Below are positions 24,946 through 36,998 of a DNA stretch of 64,000 nucleotides, piece by piece (position 1 is the first letter of the stretch; each line of letters opens with the position of its first letter). Position numbers and translations under genes: made by a program. The stretch spans positions 32,510,628 through 32,574,627 of the forward strand of contig NC_061862.1 in assembly GCF_907164915.1 (NCBI RefSeq), given 5' to 3'. Under the pieces are notes generated by a model. It was not told where the DNA came from. It saw only the letters and a list, made by a program, of their open reading frames with translations, and made no database searches. Source of the DNA: Impatiens glandulifera. Lineage: Eukaryota > Streptophyta > Magnoliopsida > Ericales > Balsaminaceae.

Positions 24946-26015
24946 AAAAACATTCTGATCAAGGTCAGGACCGAGAGGTTTATTCAAAACATTCGGTGAT
25001 ACCCTTCAAAATCGAAAGTTATACTATTAACTTTCGGTGTTACCACATCATAATTTGGAAAATTAATTGGTTTTCTACCTTCCAATCTAGACTCTTAACT
25101 AATATTATCAAGTGTGTGTTGTTTAAAAAAAATTAAGATTATGTTTAATGTTAAAATGTTTATGATTGTGTTTGATTATATAAAGAAGTGTGTATAGATG
25201 TTTGTGTTTGATGATCACATGAATGTGTATAAAGTTTGATAATATGAATTGTGTAATGTTTTAAAATTACCAAATGGGTTAAATTAATTTTGTTCAATGT
25301 CATTAGAAGATTAAAAACACATTAATTCAACAATTTTGTGAAATTGTAATTCCGAAGGTTAATGCTATAACTTTCGGAAATAGCTATCAAAACCGAAAGT
25401 TATACCATTAACCTTCGGAATTGCCATTTCATAATTTGTAATATTCATGGGCTTTTTACTTTACAATCTAGACTCATAACTAATATGATCAAGTGTGTTG
25501 TATTTTAAAAAATTTAGATGGTGTTTAATGTTAAAATGTTTATGATTGTGTTTAATTATATAGAAAGTTTATATGAATGTTTATAATGTTTGAATATCCT
25601 ATCAATGTGTGTAATGTTTGATCATATAACTTTTGTGTAATATTTTAAGGATGTCAAATTTGTTAAATCAATGTTATTGAAGGTCATTAAATGATTAAAA
25701 ACTAATTAGTTTAACAATTTATGAAATGGTAATTCCGAAGGTTATTATTATAACCTTCGGAAATAGTTATCAAAACCGAAAGTTATATATAAAACTTTCG
25801 GTTTAGCTAATTAAATAAAATTGTAAATATTTCAAAACCGAGAGATTTAGACACATCTCTCGAAATTTAATTTATCAAAACCGAGAGACATGTCAAAATC
25901 TCTCGGAAATATGAATAATAAAAACCGAGAGTTATATGATTAACTCTCGGAATTGATTAAATGATCAAAACCGAAAGTTAATAATATAACTTTCGGTATT
26001 GACCCTTTATTAAAA
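24946..26015 (+). repeat. Second subterminal block of CACTA 1 with shifting motif sequence
   Basis: Inverted pairs continue more sparsely. The core changes from CCGAAGGTT (25345) to CCGAAAGTT (25010, 25385, 25775) and CCGAGAG (25840-25940). Two roughly 380-bp segments (about 25005-25380 and 25395-25770) are diverged direct repeats of each other, each carrying an AAAATGTTTATGATTGTGTTT stretch. Confidence 0.75.
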
Positions 26016-28090
26016 TTAAAAAACGCTTTCTTTTCTCCCTTTCCTCTTTCTTTCCCCGTTTCTCCTTCCGCCTCTCGATCGACTTCTCCGCCTCCGCAAA
26101 CGAACGACGCCGCTGCCCAGACGAAAGCCACACCGCCGCCGATTGAAGTTCCTCCGGCCGCCGACGCTTGGATTTGGTCCGATTGAAGTCCCGCCGCGCC
26201 AGATTGAAGGTTGCCGTCTCGGTTTTCAAGTTCAGGCGCCTCTTGCTGTCGCCCTACAGCCGCCTCCTACTGCCGCCGCCTGCTGCCGCCCTACAAAGGT
26301 TAGTTTATTTTTTAGGTTTAAGTTATATTAGTTTAATTTTATGTTATATTTGTTTCATTTTAGGTTATATTAGTTTGATTTTGGTTAGTTTAGGTTATGT
26401 TAGTTTAATTTTAGTTTGATTAATGATTTTGTAGTTTGATTGATGATTTTGTAGTTTGATTTTAGGTTATTTGTTTGATTTTAGGTTATATTTGTTGTAT
26501 TATGTTGAAAATATGGTTGATTTTGGTTAGTTTATGTTATATTAGTTTAATTTTAGTTTGATTGATGAATTTGTAGTTTGATTTTAGGTTTTTTGTTTGA
26601 TATTAGGTTATTTGTTTGATTTTAGGTTATTTGTTTGATTTTAGGTTAAATTTGTTTGATTGGGTTGAAAATATGGTTGATTTTGGTTAGTTTAGGTGAT
26701 ATTAGTTTGATTCATGATTTTGTAGTTTTATTTTAGGTTTTTTGTTTGATATTAGGTTATTTGTTTGATTAGGTTGAAAATGTGGTTGGTTTGGGTTAGT
26801 TTATGTTTTTTAATTTGATATATGTATGATTGGGATTTAGTTTTTGGATTAATTATGTTGAATTGTTACATTATGTTTATATTATTGTTAGATTGATTAG
26901 TTTAGATTATGTATTGGATTATGTTATTGGATTTATTTTTTGGAATTGGTTGTTGGATTTGGTTTAGGTTATATTGAGTTTGGTTGTATGATTTAGTTAG
27001 ATAATGTTAGATTAGGTTGAAAATATGTTTGATTTTGGTTAGTTTAGGTTTTGGATTGATTAATGTTCTTGGATTGATTTGGTATATGTTTATGTTGTTT
27101 AGGTTTATAACAGTTTAGGTTTATTAGGTTCGATTTATTGTATATGTGAATAATTTCATATTATTTAGAATCGGATTTCATTCTTGGTTATTTGTATATG
27201 TGAATTGATATAGATATGTTGATAATGATTTGGTTAGATTAAGTTATATATTAGGTTATATGATTTTGATTTGGTATAGGTTTATGTTTGATTTTGTTGG
27301 ATTAATGTTCTTGGATTGATTTGGTATAGGTTTATGTTTGATTTTGTTGGATTAATGTTATTGGATTGATTTGGTATATGTTTATGTTTGATTTTGTTGG
27401 ATTCATGTTAGATTTGGTTTATTATTGTTTGATTAAAAGGTATATGTGTTTATATTTGTTGATTTTGTTGGATTTGGTTTTTGATTAATACTTTATTGTT
27501 TGATTAATAGGGTTTATTATTGTTCGATCTACCCACAGCCGCTCTTCTTCGTCGCTCTTTTTGTGCAAGGTTAGTTATTGTTCGTTTATTATATGGTTAG
27601 GTTAGTTTAATATTACATTTATATTAGATTTTCATGTTAGATTTAAGTTTGATTTATGTTTGATTTTATTTATGTTAGCTTAGGTTTGATTTATGTTAGA
27701 TTAGGTTTGAAATGTGTATGAATGAAATAATGTTGAATTAGATTTGTTTTGAATTATATTTGATTTTAGGTTAGATTAGGTTTCAAATGTGTATGAATAA
27801 AATTATGTTGGATTAAAATTGATTGATTTGAAATGTGTATGAATGAAATAATCTTAGATTATATGTATGTTAGATTTAAGTTTGATTTATGTTAGGTTTT
27901 ATTATAGTTTGTTTAGGTTGAATTTTAGTTAGAAAATGTTAGATTTAGTTAGAAAATGTTAGATTTATGTTGAATTTCGTTTGAATAATGATAGATTAGG
28001 TAGCGATTATGTTACAATTATGTAAGCCTAATTAATTTAGACAAATTTAAGTAAATAATAATGCGAGTTGTTTTCCATTTTATTAGAAAT
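26016..28090 (+). other. Transposase gene leader: CT-rich 5' UTR, tiny noncoding exon and two TG-rich introns
   Basis: A CT- and C-rich leader runs from about 26020 to 26298, followed by a donor GTTAGTTT. A predicted 31-nt noncoding exon lies at 27539-27569 between an acceptor CCCACAG and a donor GTTAGT. The second intron ends at an acceptor TTTATTAG at 28086, just before the ATG at 28091. Both introns are made of degenerate repeats of TTAGGTTATATTTGTTTGATTTT on the + strand, a strong strand bias in G plus T. The small ORFs in this segment are not credible genes. Confidence 0.6.
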
Positions 28091-31000
28091 ATGGAAGTAC
28101 CCGATAAAAGCTGGATGACCTTACGTCGAGATCATCCAGATTACGAGGAAGGCGTTGACAAATTCCTCAAGTATGCTCTTAGGAATACATCCCGACAAAC
28201 CGTGAAATGTCCCTACGTGAAATGCTTGAACACACCGTTTATGGAAATAGACGAAGTGAAGACTCACCTGATCATTTATGGAATAAATGTTCATTATGAG
28301 TATTGGTATTTTCATGGAGAAAAGAGACGTACTACTCAAGTGGTTAATGAAGATGTCGATGAAGATGTCGATGACTTCGATGATGATGACGACGATAATC
28401 AGTCGGAGGATGCCGTGCCGGAATTCAACGATACAGTTAATGAAGAGGTCAATGAAGAACGTTATATGCACGAATTTATAAACGATATGTTCCCCAACGT
28501 TAATGACGTCCCGAGCAGCGATGAACCAGTCGAAGATGCACATAGATTTTATAAATTGCTTGATGATTGCAAACGACCATTGTATGAAGGTGCTCGAATA
28601 ACGAAATCATTGGCACTACTAAAACTACTTCACATAAAAAATGTATGTCAATGGACGAATTCTTCGTTCGATATGTTGCTGCGTCTGCTTAAAGACTACA
28701 TATTACCGATTGACGCTCAATTGCCAAACTCATACTACGAAAGTAAAAAATTCATTACTGATATCGGGCTTAAATATGACAAGATAGACGCATGTAAGAA
28801 CAACTGTATGCTATTTTGGAAGGACGACATAAATGAAGATTCTTGCAGAATTTGCGGTCTTTCAAGATGGAAAGTCGACCAAACAAGTGGGACAGTTCGG
28901 GAGAAGCAAAACGGGAAATTCATTCCAAAAAAGGTGTTGAGATATTTCCCTTTAACACCAAGACTGCAAAGACTATACATGTCCTCAAAAACGGCTCCAA
29001 TGATGAGATGGAATAAAGAAGGAAGAGTTGATAGTGATACGTTGAGACATCCCGCTGATTCCTTAACTTGGAAGACGTTTGATGAAAATTATACAGATTT
29101 TGCTTCAGAATCTCGAAACGTAAGACTGGGTTTATAAGGCGATGGGTTTCAGCCATTTGCAAATGGGAAAAAATCATAGAGTGTTTGGCCGGTTATTCTC
29201 GTTCCTTATAATGTGTCACCCACGACTTGCATGGATTCTAGCAATTTCATCTTATCTATGTTAATTCCGGGTCCAAAGAGTCCGGGAGATGCAATTGACA
29301 TATTTCTCCAGCCATTGATCGAAGAGTTGCATGAACTGTGGAAAACAGGTGTGAAAACGTTTGATGCACACACCTCGCAATACTTTAACATGCGAGCGGC
29401 GTTGTTGTGGACCATTAACGACTTTCCCGCATACGTGAATTTATCAGGCTGGAGTACGAAAGGTAAATTCGCTTGTCCTTGTTGTAACAACGACACGGTA
29501 TCCCTTCGATTGGTTCATGGTTCCAAACAATGTTACTTGAGTCATAGACGTTTCCTTCCACCAAAGCACAAATACAGAAGGGATAAAAAGTCGTTTGATG
29601 GTCGAACTGATTATAGAGATCCCCCTAGATTGTTAACGGGGCAAGAATGTTACGAGCAAGCACGAGACCTAGAAGACATAATTCTTAGTGCGGATCTGAG
29701 CAAGAGAACTAAGATATATCATGAAACGCGGGGAGACAATTGGAACAAACTTAGCATTTTCTTTCGTCTTCCTTATTGGAAATCACTATTATTGAGACAT
29801 AATTTGGATGTGATGCATATTGAGAAAAATATCTGTGATAGCGTGTTGGGAACAATAATGAATGTGAAAGAGAAGACTAAGGATGGTCCTAAACCCCGTA
29901 AAGACTTAGAACTCTTAGGCATAAAATCATAGTTACATCCTATAAATGATGAAGGAGTTGTTCATTATCCAGAAGCGCCTTTCACTTTGACATCAGAAAG
30001 TAAAAAACGTCTTTGTAACTTCTTGAAAGATCTCAAGTTTCCCGATGGCTTTTGCTCAAATATCGACGGTTGTGTAAATTTGGAAGAGAAAAAGATTTCG
30101 GGATTATAGAGTCATGATTGTCACATTTTATTGGAATATCTTATTCCTTTAGCAACTCGTGGATTACTTCCAGATAATGTGTATGATGCGTTAGTAAATT
30201 TGTCTCGTTTCTTTCGGTTGTTGTGCTTCAAAGAGTTGATTCAAGAGGAACTCGAACAATTGTACATGGATATTACATTGACACTTTGCAAATTTTAAAT
30301 GATTTTTCCGCCGTCAATCTTCGACATCATGATGCATCTCCCAGTTCACTTGTCATTTGAGGCTTTGCTTGGAGGACCTGTTCAGTATCGATGGATGTAT
30401 CCGTTCGAACATTACATGGGTACAATGAAAAAATATTTAAGGAATAATAACCACCCCGAAGCCTCTATAAGCGAGAGCTATCTTGTTAATGAGAGTATTA
30501 GTTTATGTGCCAGGTATATGGAGGAACAAGAGCAAGAAAATGCACAACCTGAAATCTCAGGCATTTCAATATTTGCATCGTTGGAAGACCTATCTAACGG
30601 AAAAGTATACAACTTGGATTATATCGATCGAGTGACAACTCATTCTTACATTTTGAAAAATTGTCCCGAAGCAGAACCTTTTTTCATGTAAGATTCGATG
30701 TTGCTGTTACTAATTAGCATTAAAGAGTATGCTATTTAATATTCGATCTATTTGCAAAGATTATAACAACGAGTCCAGTGGAGAAACGTTTGCCGCATAT
30801 TTCAAGCATCGAGTGAGTAAATTATAAACCATATATCTTAACTCTTTTTATTCATTTTAACAAGTTCATTTCGGATACATATATAGGTCGCCCATTTAGC
30901 AGAAATTAACAACATATCAAGAGACCTCAAGATCTTAGGAGAAGGTCCAAGTATGTACTCGTCTATGTATGTTTGGTGTAAAGTAAACGGATTCAAATTC

Positions 31001-31249
31001 TGTACAGAAAAACACGACGAAGGTTTGACCACTCAAAATAGTGGGGTGGTTGTTGAGGGGTACAATGGATCTGAAACTATGTCATACTACGTTGTTTTGA
31101 CGGATATAATCGAAGTACAATACTATTCTCACAAACGAGTTGTTTTATTCAAGTGTAAGTGGTTTGATACACACTCGGGGGAACTAGGAGTGAAAGTGGA
31201 TAAATATGGCTTCGTAAGTGTAAATGTAAACCGAATTTTGAAAACCTAG
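28091..31249 (+). pseudogene. CACTA tnp2-type transposase (TPase) with five in-frame stops
   Basis: The start is ATG 28091 (MEVPDKSWMTLRRDHPDY), after a splice acceptor. Domains in order: transposase-associated domain (28091-28320), an acidic linker (28340-28420), the tnp2 transposase (about 28850-29930; DGFQPF with candidate first Asp, LIPGPKSPGDAIDIFLQPL, then LDVMHIEKNICDSVLGT with candidate second Asp), DUF4218-like (30120-30680; candidate Glu in YPFEHYMG) and DUF4216-like after an intron (30953-31249; SMYSSMYVWCKVNGFKF). Stops at 29135, 29177, 29930, about 30107 and 30296 interrupt one continuous frame; no frameshift was needed between 28091 and 30691. It would cut and join the element ends if intact. 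Introns near 30689-30765 and 30812-30886 are inferred from GT-AG signals. Confidence 0.93.
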
Positions 31250-31475
31250 AGTCAAGACCCGTATTTATTGGCAAGTCAAGCAAAACAAGTATTCTACGCC
31301 CCTGATATGTCAGCCCGACCCGGTTGGAAGATTGTGACAAAAATAAAACCGCAGTTTACAAACATATAGTTCAGATTAATTAATTAGGTAGATTTATGTT
31401 TTCAACTTTATATTCATTCTTATTACTACTTTATTTCAATTATTCACTCAATTTTATTAATTGTGTGAATTAAGA

Positions 31476-33250
31476 ATGTCTGAAGGTCCTAAAACAACTT
31501 GGAAGAGTATGAGGAAGACACCCAAGAAATTGGATAAAAGCTACCAAAACCTACTTGCCCAATCCGAGTCCTTAAAGCTCCGAGGATTGTCTTTTAGAGA
31601 CCAACCACCTATTGCTGTGGTCCCGATAGCTACCGCGCCTCCCCGAACAGACGAGGCTGAAGACGATGATGAGCTCCAAGAGTTTATAGAGAGCACATTT
31701 GCTGATATGGTGGATAGCGATGAGGCAGTAGACGAGGGTCTCGAGGAGCCTATTGGGGAGCAGGATGGCGAGGAGGAACACGGGACCACTCCCGACCCAT
31801 CATCGACAGGTAACTCGTTTACAAATTAGTTAGTGTTTAAATTGATTGATATATATAATTATGATTTTGATAATTTTGAAGAATCTTCTGCCCGCAAGAG
31901 ACGGGGGAAGAATAAGAATATTGCGCTGTCTAAGAGGTTAGAGGGGACAAGGATTCCTCTTACATTTAGGGAGAAGGATGGGAGGCCAGGCGGTACAGAC
32001 GTGAGAAGAACACGGTGGTCTAGACATGTGGGGTCGATTATCCGGGACCCCGCAGCCGTCTCACACCGTCTTCTAAAGTGGAAGGCTTTAAGTGCAGACC
32101 AATTGGATTCACTGTGGACTGCTATCAAGGTAATACTTATTACTTGATTATACGTTACGTCATTAAATAATTATTTTTAACATTCGGATGTTATTTTTTT
32201 CAGGATCGTTCGAAGCCACTAATGGTGATATTGAGTCTTTCCGAAAGACCGGATTGGGACACGCCAATCAGATATGGGATAGATGGCGATCGAATTTGAA
32301 CAAGACATATATCCGCATCCACAAAGGAGACGAGGCGGCGGTACTGGCTAATCCTCCACCGGACTACGATCGAGATGATTGGGAATTTGTGTGTCGCAAC
32401 CATTTCTTCACAGAAACATTTAAGGTATGGTTTCATAATTCAAATAAAAGTTGATATTAATTAATCTAACTTCATTTTTTTTCAAATAAAGAGAAACAGT
32501 TCTACAATATGAAGAACAGGAAGAAGTTGAAATTCCCGCATCGAACGGGAAGTAGACCGTTTGCACAAATTGAAGACGAGTTGGTAAGTACATTATTTGT
32601 AATAACTTAATCTAAATATTGTTATTAATTATATAAATCATTTATTTCAACAGGCGATTGAAATTGGACGGGCACCGTCTGTAATTGAAGTATTCAAGAG
32701 GACCCGTACCCCTAAACCGACAAAAGAAAACCCAACACCCGTCCCAGACGAACACGTGCAAGAGAAAATTGTAAGTGAATTGAATATGCTTAGTTTTTTA
32801 TTAGAGAAATTATATTTTATTTGAATTGTGCAGGTGGAGATGGAGGAGGTTGTTAGTAACGAACCGGGAATATCAGATTTTGAATTGACGGATAGGGTGT
32901 TCGGACAACAAAAACACGGGGTAGTGTTCGGAATGGGATCAGGCGTCCGACCCACACACTTTCGTGAGGATCGTCGAAGTGGAAACAGTTCACAGCGAAA
33001 CAATGAGCGATTGTTAGAAGAGAATCAAATAATGAAGCTCAAGCTGGAGGAACTGGAGAAGAGGGATGAAGAAAGAAGGCGCAAAATGGAAGAAATGGAA
33101 GCGGAAAAGGAAGAAATGGTGACAAGAATGGAGAGGGAGAAGTTAGAGATGAACGAGAGAATGGAGAGGGAGAAATCAGAGATGAACGCAAGAATGGAGA
33201 GAATCGAACTGTTTATGAGGCAACAACCACCTCCTCCTCCCACAAGCTAA
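31476..33250 (+). pseudogene. CACTA ORF2, Transposase_24 (Ptta/En/Spm)-like DNA-binding protein, spliced, one probable frameshift
   Basis: Start ATG 31476 (MSEGPKTTWKSMRKTPKKLD). Predicted exons: 31476-31809, 31882-32129, 32204-32424, about 32492-32583, about 32655-32770 and 32834-33250. Exon 1 encodes an acidic region. Exons 2 and 3 give RRTRWSRHVGSIIRDP and WDRWRSNLNKTYIRIHKGDE, then DDWEFVCRNHFFTETFK, a pattern of the plant Ptta/En/Spm transposase family. The last exon is a charged coiled coil ending QQPPPPPTS. The exon 2-3 joint leaves the reading frame one base off, so a small indel near 32205 is likely. In En/Spm the equivalent product (TnpA) binds subterminal repeats and helps bring the ends together. 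Confidence 0.82.
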
Positions 33251-33459
33251 GGTTGTTTCGATTATGAACATGTTTTCATTAGTAGTTGAATTTATAACAG
33301 ATTGTTCGGAATATTAGTTTGGTTTCGAATTTTGTAATGTTGATGATCAATTAATGTGATCGTTTAATGTATGTATGTTGCATTTCTTTTATCATTGATA
33401 TATTAATTTGGCTGAACAGGTTTTGGTTGCGAGCAAAATAATCCGCACGTTTTTAAAAA

Positions 33460-34144
33460 TTTACGGGAAAAAACCGAAAGTAATATTGAAATCTTTCGGT
33501 TTTTCTTCAAATGGAAAAAACGAGAGATATTAGAAAACTCTCGGTTTTTACCCAAAGAGAAAACCGAGAGTTATATAACAAACCCTCGGTTTTTACCCAA
33601 AAGAGGAAAACCGAGATTTATATGAAAACTTTCGGTTTTCCTCTTTGGGTAAAAACCGAGAGTTTTCATATAACTCTCGGTTTTCTCAATTTGAAGAATA
33701 ACCGAGAGTTATTACAAAACTCTCGGTTTTCTTCAAAAGGAGAAAACCGAGAGTTATTAGAAAACTCTCGGTTTTTCCACAAAGAGAAAAACCGAAAGTT
33801 ATTTGTAAAACCCTCGGTTTTTCCACAAAGAGAAAAACCGAAAGTTATTTCTAAAACCCTCGGTTTTTCCACAAAGAGAAAAACCGGAAGTTATTTCTAA
33901 AACCCTCGGTTTTTCCACAAAGAGAAAAACCGAAAGTTATTTGTAAAACCCTCGGTTTTCCACAAAGAGAAAAACCGAAAGTTTTCATATAACTCTCGGT
34001 TTTTCTCTTTGTGGAAAAACCGAGAGAGTCAATACCGAGGGATGGCGAGAGTTACTAAAACCTTCGGTAAGGTGTCTTTACCGAAAGTTATAGGGTCAAA
34101 ACCGAGAGTTTTTACTCTCGGTTTTGACCCCTTTTTCACCAGTG
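33460..34144 (+). repeat. Right subterminal repeats and terminus of CACTA 1
   Basis: About 15 inverted pairs of AACTCTCGG / CCGAGAGTT and AACTTTCGG / CCGAAAGTT, separated by CACAAAGAGAAAAA or close variants, run to the terminus CACCAGTG at 34137-34144. The right side uses the CCGAGAG form where the left side uses CCGAAGG, so the two ends have been amplified separately. Confidence 0.9.
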
Positions 34145-34147
34145 TTA

Positions 34148-35140
34148 CCAAGGCTCGTAAGGGCCAAACCGTGGATCGGTTTAAATAGGAAAACGCATAA
34201 AACTCTTTATATCCCTTCTTTCATTTCACTTTATAACTAATAAATGAAAAATATAATCAATATTAATAATTCAAAAATTAATAAATTTTAAGAATAAAAA
34301 TTTAATTTAATTAATATATATATATATATCAATAATTCTACACTATTTTTTAAAATTATATATATTTTTTATTATTTCTTTCATTTCTCTCTTTAACTAA
34401 TAAATAAAACATTAACAATTCAAGAATTAATCATTTAAAAAAAAAACTAATCTAAATATATTAACAAAATAAGTGTTCTTTTATAAATTTTTTAAATAAA
34501 TATATACATATATCAATAATTATATTTGTATTAATTAGTTTTTATAATTTATATAAATATAATTTATCTACAATTTATATTTGACAGGTATATTATATTT
34601 TTTATACTGAAAAAATAGTTAAAAATTATTTTATTTTTTTAATTATTTATATACACTTTATATTTAACATAAAATGATAAATACTATTTTTAATCTACTG
34701 TGAATTTAGATGGGAATTCAAAAAGAAGTTCTTCCATCTTGTCTGTAACTATAAATTGTAGAAGTTTATGCTAAGGATTTTCAAGCTTTTTTATGGTTGT
34801 TCAAGGATCTTTACATGCATTATGTTAGGTATCAAAGAAAATTCATTTTGGTTTCAAAAGGGACGTCCTTTTAGATGTCTAAATAGAAATATTACCTAGT
34901 CAATTTATGGTGTAAAAGAGCCCCGAGTGCTAATGGCGGACGAGCGGTGACTACTCCTTAATGCCCCCATCTGCGATGAAGCGCGGAGATTAGTTCAACC
35001 CTTGGTGTGTGAAGTTGAACTTGTCGTTGCTGGGCTATTTAAAAAATAGTTTTAGCTTATTAATAAAAAATGGTCCAATATTATTTTTGAATTTTATAAA
35101 AAAACTAAAATTTCGAAATTTTTATATGTATATATATATT
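34148..35140. repeat. Duplicated flank of 19085-22020, with a 350-bp insertion at about 34692-35045
   Basis: After the TTA duplication the sequence follows the same order as 19085 onward and 21175-22020 (CTACACTATTTTTAAAA, TTCAAGAATTAAT, TTTATATTTGACNGGTA, AGTTTTAGCTTATTA), showing direct duplication of the AT-rich flank. Relative to 21945, a segment of about 350 bp has been inserted. It is less AT-rich and contains GGCGGACGAGCGGTGACTAC and then AGTTCAACCC, which resemble pol III A- and B-box positions. It may be a tRNA-derived SINE or another small element. Confidence 0.55.
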
Positions 35141-36343
35141 AATGCTTAATTTGAATTTGTCGGGACGAGAGCTGTGGATACTTTGATCGGATCTTGGGTT
35201 AACCAGTTCATAATTTGAAACGGTAAAAATAAAAATAAAAATGTTATTTGTATGTTTCAAACTTAAAATATAACAAAAACAAGTAAAACTCTTTAACCAA
35301 CTAAGCTAATAAGACTTTATATTTTAAAGTTTACACAAAATTAGATAAACGCGCGACATTAATAACAATATAATTTATATACATATATAATAATTCTTAA
35401 TTTGAATTTGTCAGGTCGAGAGTTATGCTTAATTTGGATATATATGTGAGAGTAAATAGATAATTGTGTTGGATCGTTAGTTGACCCGCACATAAACATG
35501 AAACGATTAAAAATAAAAATAAAAATATTATATGTTTGGTTCGAATTTGTAACCTAACCAAACATGTAAAATTATTTAACCAAATAAGCTAATAAGACTT
35601 TATATTTTAAATTATACACAAAATTTGATGAACGCGCGACATTTATAACAATACAACATCTCTCTATATAATAATGCTAAATTTGTATTTGCCGCGTCGA
35701 GAGGTGTGGTTAATTTGAATATATATGTGAGAGTAAATGGATATTTGGGTCTGATCGTGACCCGACCATAAATTTTAAACGATTAAAAATAAAATAAAAA
35801 ATGTTATATGTATGTTTTAAACTTGCAACCTAACAAAACAAAACACTTAACCAACTAAATTAATAAGACTTTAAATTTTAAATTCTACACAAAATTTGAT
35901 GAAACGTGAAAGAAACATTTATAACAGTATTATCAAAATATATATATATATATATAATACTTAATTTGTATTTGTTGCACACTTGGGTCGGATCGTTGGT
36001 TGACCCGCCCATAATTTTATAATGATTAAAAATAAAATTAAAAATGTTATATGTATGTTTCGAATTTGTAACTTAACAAAATCTATATATATAATAATGT
36101 TTAATTTGAATTCTTCGGGTCGAGAGCTGTATTTAATTTTGATATATATGTGAGAATAAATTGATACTTGGACCGGATCGTGGGTTGACTTACCCATAAA
36201 CTTGAAACGATTAAAAATAAAATAAAAAATACTATAGGTATGTTTTAAACTTACAACCTAACAAAACAAGTAAAACCTTTTAACCAACTAAGTTAACAAA
36301 ACCTTATATTTTAAACATTTGTTGAACATTCATAATAATATAA

Positions 36344-36395
<52 letters not shown>

Positions 36396-36420
36396 CTTAA
36401 TTTGATTTTGCCATGTCGAG
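35141..36420. repeat. Tandem repeat of about 270-bp units, roughly five copies
   Basis: Successive units begin near 35144, 35397, 35680, 35958 (shortened) and 36098, with a partial start near 36396. Each has CTTAATTTGAATTTGTCGGG, then TCGAGAG, ATATATGTGAGAGTAAAT, GACCCGCCCATAA, GATTAAAAATAAAA, ACCTAACAAAACAAG, ACTAAGCTAATAAGACTTTA and an AT run. Copies of the same unit occur on both strands at 19030-19670 and 20860-21175. No protein is encoded. A perfect (ATA)n stretch lies at about 36348-36393. Confidence 0.85.
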
Positions 36421-36995
36421 AACACATATTTTTTATTAGCACATATTTTTTTAATTATATATATATATATTAATTTTAAATATTTTTATATTTATCCATT
36501 TACATATTATATTAATTTATTTATTTTAAACATTTAATTAAATTTATTTATATATTTATTTTTGATAAAGGTCAAATTCTTACTAAATTTGGTTATTAAA
36601 TAATCAAAATTATTATCGATATTAAAAATATAAAAAACTTAAGCAAATTAGTTAGATGATTTTTCAATATTTTATTTTTCACTAAGGGCATCAATCGGCG
36701 AAAAGAAACGAATAAAAATTATTTTTATATAAACACTAAGGGCATTTTAAAAAAACAAATGAAGTGATGGTCTTTGGAATATGTAACTTCCATACAAACT
36801 AAAGTGATGAGATCCCTATATCAACACTAATGATAATTTTTCAAAATAAAAAAATTAAGCAATGAAATACCTTATTCATGTACTAGGAGAATCTTGGTGT
36901 AAAAGTGTATTGCTATATAAAATGAGATCCTTACCTCAACAATAAGGGTCTTTTCAAAAGAAATAAAAAAGAGGTATAAGTCGCTTGACATTGGA
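36421..36995. other. AT-rich spacer with short degenerate repeats
   Basis: No gene was seen. Three diverged short copies of an 'ACTAAGGGCATTTT...AAATGAGATCC' pattern lie at about 36674-36960, suggesting an old tandem duplication. Confidence 0.4.
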
Positions 36996-36998
36996 TTA

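Larger units (their letters stand above)
22471..34144 (+). mobile_element. CACTA (En/Spm) DNA transposon 1, 11.7 kb, complete ends
   Basis: The terminal inverted repeats are CACTAGTAAAAAAAGGACC (left) and, as complement of the right end, CACTGGTGAAAAAGGGGTC. A TTA duplication flanks the element. Inside are subterminal inverted motifs (CCGAAGGTT, CCGAAAGTT and CCGAGAGTT, by region), a miniature gene at 23210-23506, an array of about 16 hairpin units, a transposase gene region (26020-31250) and a second gene (31476-33250). The transposase carries several in-frame stops, so this copy is probably mobile only with help. Intact termini and duplication indicate a fairly recent insertion compared with CACTA element 2. 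Confidence 0.95.

Noticed and set aside
28091..30691. Reassigned stop codons as explanation for the transposase stops
   Set aside because: The intact subtilase in the same window uses TGA as stop and keeps TAG and TAA out of its frame; other elements are decayed too.
33511..33900. Repeat protein-like frame in the CACTA right end
   Set aside because: The repeats are the DNA-binding motif array read as codons; the opposite strand is equally open.
34692..35045. Helitron (TC start and CTRR end between A and T)
   Set aside because: A TC start and a CTGG near the end can be picked out, but the base following is not T and no 3' hairpin was seen.
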